A stretch of DNA of 29,603 nucleotides. Source: Beroe ovata (taxonomy: Eukaryota; Ctenophora; Nuda; Beroida; Beroidae). Of the stretch, positions 20,535-29,603 are shown in pieces. Where the stretch lies: contig CAMPET010000076.1 in assembly GCA_946803715.1 (NCBI GenBank), positions 201,625 to 231,227 of the forward strand, written 5' to 3'. The translations under genes and the position numbers were made by a program. The notes under the pieces are model-generated. The model did not search any database, was not told where the DNA came from, and was given only the letters and a program-made list of their open reading frames with translations. Numbering within the stretch: the stretch's first letter is position 1; every line of letters starts with the position of its first letter.

Positions 20535-23500
20535 TTATCGTCTACCCTCTTCGAGTTTAGGGAGGGTCCGGACGAGGGCAGTTTTCTTCACCGGGCCCTT
20601 CTTGGGGTCCATCATCTTGACAGTCTTGGGGGGACCAGGTGATTGCCTAGATCAGGATGCAGTGTGTTAGTTGAAGTTGATTAAATAAATTCATTAAATA
20701 AATTCTTTAAAATTGAGTCAACTAGTTAAATGAACTAGTGATGAATTCGTCACTCAAATGAAATATGTATCAGGATTGGATTTTGGCATGCTGTAATACA
20801 GAACTTAATTATTCCTACAATCTTAATATCGTAAAGAATCCAAGATAAATATTTCACGACTGAAGAATAAGGATAACAGTTCTGATTGAATATATTGATC
20901 CAGATTCATCTAATGCGAAAGAACTCAATTTCATCCAGTTTGGAATGATCAGTATTCTACCTGAATTCGTATTTTTCCTATCAATATCATGGCAAATGTA
21001 AAAAAAGAATCAGTACCCACAAGGTTAGCATACCAAGACGTATTCTAAAGTATAGAATTAGAAAGCATCGCATTATAGTTAGGAGCATCGAGCAAAGTAT
21101 CATTCTACCAAGACTCATTATGCAGGTCGCATGCACTATAGGTTTCTGTTCCACTATCCTACTGTTCTACTTGAGAATTTCATTCCCAAAACTCACTTCG
21201 ATTTGTTCTTCGAACTTAAATTTGATTTTTTCGGGGCAGGCCTGTTAATAAGAAGTTACAATTTCAGCTCTCGGATTCATGGTTACAGCAGGTTTGGATA
21301 GATTTTGCAGTGCGAATCAATGATTTAAGTTAAACAATAATTTGGATTTGATTGGTTTAATTGAATCAGTAAAATAGTCAAATCGTAGCAGCAGTATACA
21401 GCAAGTCAGCAAAGTTGTAGTGTGGAACTTACTTTTTCGACACGTTTGGATTATTATCCGACTTTCGCGGGGATGGGGTTCTGTGTGAGATGCAGAGGTT
21501 GACCATCATCATCGAAGCCAATATCAATGTGTATTGAGTGTATGGAATATGCTTATTGTGTGCTTATGGAAATGGAATATGGATGTGGCACAGGTATTCC
21601 ATTTATGCCCCATGTCCTATTTAAGTGAAATATGGTGAAAGTGTCAAGTAGTGACATCATCGAACTCCATGTTTGTCACGTAACTCTTCTGTCACGTAAC
21701 TTGTGATTCTTCTTGTAACGGAACCGGCCATTGAACGCACGTGGAGGTCTCGTGATGATGGTCATGGTCAATGATGGACATGTATCATGACCAATTGTAT
21801 CATGTCCATTGTATCATGTTCATTGTATCATCATGTCCATTGGACATGTCTAATGATGGACATGTATGAAATATGGATGTTGTTCCATGTGTAACTAACT
21901 TGTTCATGGCTCTGGCCTTGGCTGCCCTCTGTGCTCGTAGTTGCTGTTCAGTACTCAGAATCCGATTGGCTTCCGTAGCACCGTACAACTGCACCATGTA
22001 CGTCTTGCGTTGCTCTTCCGCTTTGGCGAACTTCTGAACATAACATGACGTGAGTCGTGAGATATGAGCACCGTCGATTTCAGTTGATTCAGTTCATCGG
22101 TTTTTGTCCCAGAGACCCTAACTAATGTCACGTGGTATACGATCCCGAGCCAATCAGCGCGCACGGTAATGTCACCTGACCGCGCGGCGTCAGTTGCAGT
22201 ACAGTCATTGTGCAGTCATTCCAAAGTCGGTATTGTTTTGTTCCTCGCTATTTTGATTGAACTTTGATGTACAGTGTACAATGTAGTATGTACATTGTAT
22301 TGAAATGTGTAAATGTAATGTACATTGTAATACGATGTACCATGTGTGCCTTTATCATAACCGTTCTTCATCTTTATACTTTATGTTCAACCCCACATCG
22401 TCTCGTTTTTGCTCGTATTCTTGAGCGAATTCTTCACAATTTCACTCATTGGATATGATTGTTGCTTGTCAAATACTGTACATTCAATCATTACAAGATT
22501 TTACTGAGGAACTGTTACTTATCGAGTCGATCGAGAGAAATTCAGTCGATTATTTGTTTCATGAGGTCGATTATGTTGCATTTCAATAAGAGAATAAGAT
22601 ACCATACACGCATACAAGTACATTGTGCTTGTGGTTCAAAATGTACATATTTCTGTCATTGATTTCCATGTTGCACCATGTTGATTGCTGCTCAATCATT
22701 GCAACTTCCATTCAAGCCTCCCTCAGATACCCCACAAATAGACACGATGACAACACATCACATCTTATCATGCGCCTGACACTGGACACAGTGAATGTGA
22801 CGTCACGTGATACGTACCTGTGATTCATCGTCTAATCTCCACTCGTATTGTTTGAGATCGCTCTGTAATGTGACTTTCTCTTTCTGAGCTTTCACCAGTA
22901 GTTTCCTCACTTCGGCGTCTGAGTAATCTGGGAAATTGGGAGGAGACTTAGTAAAGTAGTGATGTGGCGGTAAAACTGGAAATAGAATCAAAACTCTTCA
23001 GCCGGGGCGTTTCCGATGGTGAAAAATGGTGAAAAATGGTGAATTTTCCTTTTTTTTCGGCCAATTCACCATAGAATTTCTTCACCATTTTTCACCATTT
23101 TTCACCATTTTTCACCATTTCAGATTTGAATTTTCAGAAGTTTGGCAAATTGAATTGACTAGTTGAACCAAATAATCAGATCAATCTACTACGATGTTTT
23201 GACGATTCTTTAGATGTTTCTAAGTCAAGAAATTGACATTCCTACGTCAGAGTTATCATATGTAGTGGTGTCAGCAATTCGTCACAGGCCCCTGTCATGA
23301 TGTACTGCATACTGGTTTCACCACAGTCATGCTCCAAAGTTTTGGAGTGGTGTTGTGACGAATGAGTCGCCCATTCGTCATGATGCACTGTACACTGGTG
23401 TCAACACATTCCTACGTTTGAGTTATGACTTAAGTACTATGCAGTGGCATCAGCAAATTATGACGAATGAGTGTCAACGCAATCCTACATAAGAGTTTTG

Positions 23501-24530
23501 CGGTGGTATCAGGATATTGCGACGAATGAGTAGTCCATGAAGACTTATACAGTGGTGTCATGAGTAAGGAATTAGTATTCCATTCGTCACAGAGACCTGT
23601 CATGACGTAGGACTTCCAAACTGGTGTCAACGCTTCAGAGTTATGCTGTAGCATCAGCAAATTATAATTAGCCCCTTCGTCACAGAACCCTGTCATGACC
23701 TACTGCAAACTGGTGTCAACGCAATCCTACATAGCAGTCATGCGGTGGTGTCAGGATGTTATGAAGAGTGAAACCCATTGTGTCAACACAATCCTACATA
23801 TAAGGGTTATGCGGCGGTGTCAGGATTTATTAGGAATTAGTCGTCTATTCGTCATAAAGACCTGTCATGACGTAGGTACTGTNCACACACACACACACAC
23901 ACACACAACTTGTTGTGACTTGTGATTCCGTATTCGCATATCCTTGCACTCTGGACTTTCCAGAAGCAACAATTACTGGTGATGCAAGGCTGTCGTCAGT
24001 TCCAACTTCCAGTACTTTCCACATTTTCATAAGGCATCTTCTATCACATTCTACCATGTGTTTTGTAGCATCTGACCAACATTCGATGGGCGTATATTAT
24101 CGCATCCAGTGTCGCAGGGAGTTTTCTTTGTCTTCCAAATATAATATAGTTCCCTAAATGCCTACCAACTTCCATCGCATACTTATTATAACTTTTTTGA
24201 AAATATTTTCTCGAACTCCATTGTTCTTTCCTCTGATGATAGCTACTAACATGTACCGATCGTTCTGTATCATTCCTAAACAATTTGCAAATATGTTCCT
24301 CTTGCGGGTCATCATGACGCACTATTCCGAAACTTGGACTGTTTTCGTTTGACCCAGGAATGTTGCTTGAAACACATCAATATCACTTGAGCATAGGCCA
24401 CAGAATATGTGGGGTTGGCGTTATTAGGTTATATGGTCCTTTTGTGCTCATTATTGTGATTAGTTTAATATACACAGACTGGCTATAGATGGATGACAGC
24501 TGTGCGTGTATAAATAAAACAAAGAAACAC

Positions 24531-24579
<49 letters not shown>

Positions 24580-27369
24580 CACACTATGAACACTCACTGT
24601 GTGTTCATAGTCAGGATAATGAACAATGAGCACTACAGACCTCTCACTGTCTGTGAGATATATATGCACCACAATTCCCCCTCCACTCCCCACATAACCT
24701 GCACCACACAATTAAACATGTATGTGTGTGTGTGTCTGTATGTGGGTGTGGGTGTGGGTGTGAGTGTGTTTGTGTGTTTGTGTGTGTGTGTGTGTGTNTG
24801 TGTGTGTGTGTGTGTGTGAATGTGTGTGTACTGTGTAATGTGTGTGTGTACTGTGAACTGTGTACTGTGTGTGTTCGTGTGTGTGTCTGTATACTGTACA
24901 TGTGTTAGTGTGTAAGACATTGACCATTTGTAAATTAGCAGCCACCACTCATCAGGTGATTGTTTCGCCACCTTGCCCCGCCTCCTCCCTTAAATGCCCT
25001 TGTTCTTTGTGGCACTATGGACAATGCCTTAGTGACTCTTATCTTATCCGCTTGTTGTACCACAAGTGACCCTTTGTTGATAGCACTTTTATCCCCCTCT
25101 CTTCCCCTCATTGCAACAGACCAGAAATTTCCACCCCCCCTGTTGCCTCCACATTGTAAAAAGGGAGGGAGGTGGCCATATATTGTGCAGTAGAGTACTA
25201 ACCTGAGTTTTTAGTTCGCTGTATCTTATACTTGTTTAGCCATCTCTCATCTTCCTCCTCATTGCTTTCCTTTATGATGACTGCCTCCTCACTACCAATG
25301 TCCCGGGCCGACTCCTTAAGCAGGTGTCTCCACTGCTGTCGTCTCTTCCTCTCAAACTCGACCTGTCAGGGATAAACAGTAACACCATGTTAACGGACAT
25401 AAGCTGTTACCATGGTAACGGAGATTAGCAGTTGCCATGGTAACTATGGTAACAGAGATTAGCAGTTGCCATGGTAATAAGTTGTTGCCGCATGGTAATG
25501 GAGATACCAGCTGTTTCCACATGGTATTGGGTTATTTTCAGCGCGACTGGTTTAGCGATAAATGTAGAATTTTGTTGTAAGGTGGTGATTATCACTGTTT
25601 GGTTATTCTAATCGCGCCGAAATCCGATGTAGTTTGCACTCTTTTTCATTCCTATTTCACTTTTATAATCTCTCGCTTTTAAGTTACCTGCGTCAGTTTT
25701 GATAGGAATTTGATTGCCACATGCGTTAGCGAGCAATCTTATTTTCATTATAGTCATCATGCAGCGATTGATACAAATTTATCAGTCATTTCATGGAGCA
25801 TCATGTCTGTCACAAGTCTGTCACCAGTCACGTAACTAAGATACTCTGACACCTTCACACCTTGTGCATCCCCTGTGTACCCCTATGGCTTTGTGCACCT
25901 TTTTCTAGAATCACACACACATACACACACACACACACNACACACACACACACACACACAAACAACCTCTAGTTTGAGCTCCTCGAGTGTCAGATCATAC
26001 ACGTTGACATCCCTCCGTCGGAGAAAATCATCCAGCTGCTCCCTACTCTTGAAGCAGTACGGGTTCTTCTGTTTTCGTGGTGGATACTTGGCTACCATCC
26101 GGACATGCTACAGTGCGTAGCTTCGTGCTATGTTGTACAGTTTGATATAGAGATTAGAGAGGTGTGCAGTACATAGAGACGTGTGCATACCATAGAGGTG
26201 TGCATTATAGAACTGTTCAATGTAAAGACCAAACTTGTGCATCTTATAAAATAGTTGTGCATCATAGAGGTATAATGTGTTGTGCTCACGGCGAATGGGA
26301 ATTTCTACGTTTTCACGAATTTTCGCAAGGAGTAACTCCCTCGCTAGAAACTGAAACAACCTGTACACTAGAAAGTTGGCCCAAGATTCGAATTCTTCCG
26401 AAATTCCAAACGGAAAGCAGGATTACTGGAACTCTACAGACACCCGCTGTTATCTCGAAGCTACACAACCGATACGAATCATCGATCTATGATAATAGAC
26501 AGCACACATGATAAACTGCTCCCGGGCACAGGAGCTCCGTGTTTATATATATACGCTGGGTTGGACAGTCGTATACGGGCTGAATAGTTGGCATCCGTTA
26601 TTCCGTGGGTCTCGTGATGGCTAAGCCAAAACTAATTTAGATAAGACCTTGTGATCGCGCTGCTGCAGACTGCAAATTCTTGCCATCTTATGTAGTTGGG
26701 CAACGTTTTTTCCGTGTGATAGTATCCACTGAAACTGTGTGATATCCCTTCATTTGGATTAGTTATGCATAATTCAATTAGCTACGTACGACTCTAGTCA
26801 ATCATCCATTATCATCCTGCGTGAGATTAATTCGCTGAACCATGTTAGAGCCTAACTCAGTTATGGAACCTAAAATAAACCAGTTAATGGGATTCAGTAT
26901 TTTAACTTTGTTGCACTTAGTAAATTCGATATAAGTCTGATCATTGTTCGTTATATTAGGTCCTGCAGGTTGGGTTTAGCAGAGTCGCAGTGGCTGTGCG
27001 ACATTTTGGATTTGGCATCACTTACACCGCGCGTTTAGAAATACAAAATGAAAAATTATGCTTGCCTCTGATTAAGCCTCTGTTTTTTTAATGGTTCAAA
27101 AACCAATCCATCAATCGGAAACTAGAATTTTCAATCGTGCAGAAATATTTTTCTCATCAAGTTCAGAAAAGTAACTTAAGAAATCTGAAGATCTATACAT
27201 TGCAAAATTCAAAAGTTTCGACACAACAAACCTCAATTCTGAGTTCATCGAGGGTGAAATCGTGGATGTTGACCTCCTTCCTCTCGAGATCAACGCTAGC
27301 ACATCGGGACCGGGACCTGGACTTGAGCTGGCCCGTCCTAAACTCCCGCGAGTTCCGACTGGCTACCAT
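20535..27369 (-). CDS. Coiled-coil protein resembling CCDC169
   Basis: The function of this family is not known to me in detail; in mammals it is a poorly characterised coiled-coil protein. Coding exons on the minus strand: first exon A 27232-27369 or first exon B 25967-26098, then 25203-25362, 22818-22975, 21900-22033 and 20535-20646. All splice sites are canonical and all phases match. The product is 233 (A) or 231 (B) residues, similar to the ~210 residues recalled for human CCDC169. The sequence is rich in Glu, Lys, Gln and Arg with coiled-coil potential (VRKLLVKAQKEKVTLQSDLK, then QYEWRLDDES and RKTYMVQL). This block and the C-terminal KKGPVKK...LPKL motif are what recall CCDC169. Introns are large and repeat-filled. 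The gene converges on the Kv gene. The model is solid as a gene; the family name is moderately certain. Confidence 0.8.
21781..21871. repeat. 15-bp ATTGTATCATGTCC tandem repeat
   Basis: About four units of TTGTATCATGTCCA with period near 15 bases, ending in a near-palindrome CATGTCCATTGGACATG. It is intronic, 30 bases past the donor of exon 21900-22033 in gene orientation. Confidence 0.8.
22267..22340. repeat. TGTACATTGTA dispersed repeat, second site
   Basis: The stretch is rich in TGTACA, TACAATGTA and TACATTGTA blocks like those in TPPP intron 2. It is intronic in the CCDC169-like gene (between exons 22818-22975 and 21900-22033). Confidence 0.65.
23016..23121. repeat. Foldback of 10-bp units (TGGTGAAAAA / TTTTTCACCA)
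   Basis: About three units of TGGTGAAAAA at 23016-23043 are followed by four to five units of TTCACCATTT at 23081-23120. The first ~28 bases can pair perfectly with the second array. It lies in an intron of the CCDC169-like gene, 40 bases from the acceptor of exon 22818-22975. Confidence 0.85.
23250..23882. repeat. Degenerate ~100-bp tandem repeat array
   Basis: About six diverged units share, in order, ATTCGTCACAGAGACCTGTC, ATGACGTACTGCAAACTGGT, GTCAACGCAATCCTACATA and TTATGCGGTGGTGTCAGGAT. ATTCGTCA recurs in both orientations (TGACGAAT), giving internal dyads. Spacing of matching blocks is about 95-110 bases. It ends at N 23883 and a CA tract. It is intronic in the CCDC169-like gene. Confidence 0.8.
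23884..23907. repeat. (CA)n microsatellite after an assembly N
   Basis: A pure CA tract of 24 bases directly follows N 23883, indicating an assembly gap at the repeat. Confidence 0.97.
24532..24578. repeat. (TG)n microsatellite
   Basis: A pure TG tract of about 46 bases. Confidence 0.97.
24721..24900. repeat. TG-rich compound microsatellite with N
   Basis: Imperfect TG repeats with GGGTGT and ACTGTGT variants extend over about 180 bases and are interrupted by N at 24798. Confidence 0.95.
25406..25499. promoter_or_regulatory. Cluster of four X-box-like palindromes in a minisatellite
   Basis: GTTACCATGGTAAC (25406-25419, perfect palindrome), GTTGCCATGGTAAC (25431-25444), GTTGCCATGGTAAT (25465-25478) and GTTGCCGCATGGTAAT (25484-25499) lie in tandem with GGAGATTAGCA spacers. 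They match the known RFX X-box layout GTNRCC-N0-3-RGYAAC. They are about 470-560 bases inside the intron following exon B of the CCDC169-like gene. If that gene is ciliary, an intronic RFX enhancer is plausible; a minisatellite that happens to carry the motif is the alternative. Confidence 0.45.
25912..25960. repeat. (CA)n microsatellite with N
   Basis: A CA tract interrupted by N at 25939, beginning six bases beyond the donor of exon B. Confidence 0.97.
25967..26098 (-). CDS. Alternative first coding exon B of the CCDC169-like gene
   Basis: The 44 codons begin MVAKYPPRKQKNPYCF and end DVNVYDLTLEELKLE at a phase-0 donor (GAG|GTTG). The end is homologous to exon A (EVNIHDFTLDELRIE), and both start MVA and end at the same codon position. 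It lies nearest to the common second exon. Its donor abuts a CA microsatellite containing N at 25939. Confidence 0.75.
27232..27369 (-). CDS. Alternative first coding exon A of the CCDC169-like gene
   Basis: The 46 codons begin MVASRNSREFRTGQLKSRSR and end EVNIHDFTLDELRIE at a phase-0 donor (GAG|GTTT). It is paralogous to exon B 1.1 kb closer to the common exons. Between MVA and the conserved end it is Arg/Ser-rich (SRSRSR), unlike exon B. The two presumably have separate promoters. A transcript carrying both would need an upstream acceptor, which I do not see, so they look mutually exclusive. Confidence 0.75.
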
Positions 27370-29603
27370 GCTATGACATACACACACCTACAACCTAGAT
27401 ACTGCGGGAATTGATAATTGATGTTATGAGGAGGTGATCTAGCTTTCTTGTGTTTTAGAATAATTAGATAACTATAGGGGTCTGTAGTTATCAAGGAAAA
27501 GTTAAACTTTGCTCCGATTACTAGCTCAAAACTTTTAGTGAAAAACCAGCTCGGCGAACTTCCTTTTTCCCATGATATAGAATTGGCTGAAGTCATTACA
27601 CACGAATATAGTCACAAGCTGTGAAATCATCCCAAGCAATTGTCTAAACAATTGCCTGTCCAATGATTACAGCCGATAGTTTGGATAGAGCTTTGTTACT
27701 GATCAAAAGTCGAAAAGGCTTTTCAGTTCTGTGGTATCTATTAGCAGCAGCCAGCAGCCAGCATGTTATATGCACCATGCAGCATCCACAATCTGCAAGA
27801 CATGCCAAAGCCAAGGAACTATATTGATTATGTCATGAATATGTCCTCTGCAAAAAACACGTGTGTTGCAAGATCGTTATCTTCGGCTATACTAACGACC
27901 TGACGGCTAGTCATAAGGGCGGGATTAATGACCTCGTAACGGTCTCTATTTCATTGGTCACGTCTTGGTGTCAACACTGTTTAAAGAGCCACGCAGGCTG
28001 AGTTGTGAACTGAATTTGGAGAAACAAGAGAATTGATCGATGAATTTGGCAGATTTAAATGGCCTAAATTAATATGTGTCAGTTTTTGGAGTGGGGGTCC
28101 CGGATTCCATGATATGCATGATCAGCTTTCATCGATAGAAATATGGGTTAGCAGCAAACTTAAGAGGTGGGACGCACATGTTTCGAGGTGTTTCCACTGT
28201 CTGTATTGCGGACTTCCGTATTGTGGACTTCTGTATTTTGGACTTTCTACTATAAGTTCATGCTTTTTCCTCTCAGAATTAACAACCTCTCGTCTTTGTG
28301 ATACGGGTTCTTGATACGGCTCAATATGAACGTCTTGACCTTGACGTTTACAAAAATATGTGAATGCACATAGCCATCCATTGAAATAGCTGCAGCTGTA
28401 GATTGTAGAGCATTCGACCTGTCTTTGGACGGCCAAATATGTCGTACTATAGAGTCCAAGTCCGCCTCTCAGGAAGTATTTGGGCCTTTATTAAAGAATT
28501 TAGATTGAGAATCGAACTCAAGTTGAGCAGATATCAGTATTTTTGACTCGAGAGCAACTTGGCAATTGCTGCAGTGATTGACAAGGTATAGTTGAAGTCT
28601 GCAGTTCTCTTCTCCTGGTCGAGTCTGGGTAGGTCTGTGGTATTCTCTTCACTTCATACCCGTTCCAGTCTCACTTGTCGCTGACTTGGTGAGGAATGAG
28701 TTGTGAATAAGCTAAGGCTGAAATGATCGGGGGATCGGCAAGACCAAAATCGCAGTGCTAACACTCAAATCCCAACTACAGAACTAGGACGAAACAATGT
28801 GGTAATATTTATCCCCGGGGATCGTCAAAGGCAGAGAGTGCACTGCATATGAAACGCTAGTAGCTGTGGGAGCGTGTTTGTTGTCACGGTAACACCAGAC
28901 TTGGGTAACATGACACCACGCAGCTAGCTAGCGCGTCATTCAACATTTTTAGCTCTGTTATAGCGCTGAAATGGTGTTCGGGTCACCTGGCCTTGCATTG
29001 GACGCGAGCCAACTTGGGGGAACGTAGGCAAATACACGATTAGAAAATAGGTTAATGCATGGGAACTTTTAGTTTTGAATCTAATGGTCGCAACAATATT
29101 TTCTTAACTAATGTCTTCCCATTTTGGGTGTGAATTTGCATTCTTTCTAGCTTTCAATCTCGACATATGTCAGGACATGCACACCTATTTCACGATGATT
29201 ATGTCGTCTGGGCCTTTGATGTCCGTGAGAAAATTCATGTGAAATTGGGTGGATAATTAGAATATTTGGTCACGTCATTCTCATCGAAGTGTTGCGGAGA
29301 AGGCGAGGATCGAGATTCGAGTACACTGTATGTACAAATACAATGTACATGTGAATATCATGTTCCTTACATATTTCTGAATCATTCCACTTTTCACCTA
29401 TTCTGATTCAGGATTGATCCGTCAACACTTTGTCAATGGACTTTGTCAAGAGGAATGATCATCTCTCCTTCTTCTCTGTTCAAGGAGTAGTTATCGTAGC
29501 AGCCATCCGTCATTATTGAGTAGTTTGTCCAGACTCCACACACAGTACACACACACAGTACACACACAAACACACACACAAACACACACACACAAAACAA
29601 ACA
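27370..29603. other. 5' flank of the CCDC169-like gene, no gene recognised
   Basis: There is no exon with recognisable homology. Minus-strand frames at 28122-28436 and 28250-28459 are unremarkable, and part of the first reflects a 15-base repeat (CTTCTGTATTGTGGA) at about 28200-28245. A TGTACA-type repeat lies at 29321-29350 and a CA-rich microsatellite ends the window from about 29536. Promoter elements for exon A should lie just above 27369 but no clear TATA box is seen. Confidence 0.5.
29536..29603. repeat. CA-rich microsatellite at window end
   Basis: Imperfect CA repeats with AGTA and AAA interruptions run to the end of the window. Confidence 0.95.

Larger units (their letters stand above)
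22976..25202. other. Repeat-filled 2.2-kb intron of the CCDC169-like gene
   Basis: It contains the 10-bp foldback, the ~100-bp array and three microsatellite blocks, (CA)n 23884-23907, (TG)n 24532-24578 and TG-rich 24721-24900, with Ns at 23883 and 24798. No additional exon is recognised on either strand between about 23910 and 24500 or 24900 and 25200. Confidence 0.6.

Noticed and set aside
26164-26511. 115-codon plus-strand frame
   Set aside because: There is no homology and its composition is erratic. It sits between the two alternative first exons of the opposite-strand gene and lacks convincing splice signals.
28122-28459. Minus-strand frames of 104 and 69 codons
   Set aside because: The SPQYGSPQYR pattern comes from a 15-base DNA repeat. 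No domain is recognisable and the splice sites are weak.

Overview
The window reads as nuclear DNA of an invertebrate animal, or possibly a close relative of animals. Genes are split into short exons with GT/AG introns of roughly 90 bases to 2 kb, non-coding DNA is AT-leaning, and CA/TG microsatellites and minisatellites are common. The gene set (CAMTA, TPPP, a Shaker-type Kv channel, a CCDC169-like coiled-coil protein) fits a metazoan, but the species cannot be named from sequence alone. I rebuilt the exons by hand from protein homology, splice consensus and codon phase. Each core gene model keeps one open frame across all its junctions.

Layout. Positions 957-5336 (+) hold the last eleven coding exons of a CAMTA transcription factor: the end of the CG-1 domain, the TIG domain, ankyrin repeats, then IQ motifs. 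Its 5' end lies off the window. Positions 5337-7975 show no gene. Positions 7976-9033 (+) are a complete four-exon TPPP (p25-alpha) gene. From 8634 to 12598 about 2 kb occurs twice in tandem, separated by a single N at 10635. The second copy repeats TPPP exons 3-4 and a downstream pair of unassigned exons, and looks like two alleles placed end to end by the assembler. Positions 16189-18864 (+) are the T1 domain and S1-S6 core of a voltage-gated K+ channel. Several small phase-compatible exons upstream could supply its N-terminus, and its C-terminus is unresolved near another N (18974). Positions 20535-27369 (-) are a convergent five-exon coiled-coil gene resembling CCDC169, with two homologous alternative first coding exons. 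The last 2.2 kb shows no recognised gene.

The genes do not form an operon. TPPP binds microtubules, and the coiled-coil gene may be ciliary. A cluster of palindromes resembling RFX X-boxes sits in an intron of the coiled-coil gene, and another lies in TPPP intron 3. CAMTA and Kv are neuronal or signalling genes in other animals, and their adjacency here is not known to be functional.

I found no clearly new biological system. The points most worth following up are the haplotype-like duplication, the Kv S6 gate that lacks PxP, the duplicated first exons, the X-box-like cluster, and a CAMTA intron whose length keeps frame if retained.
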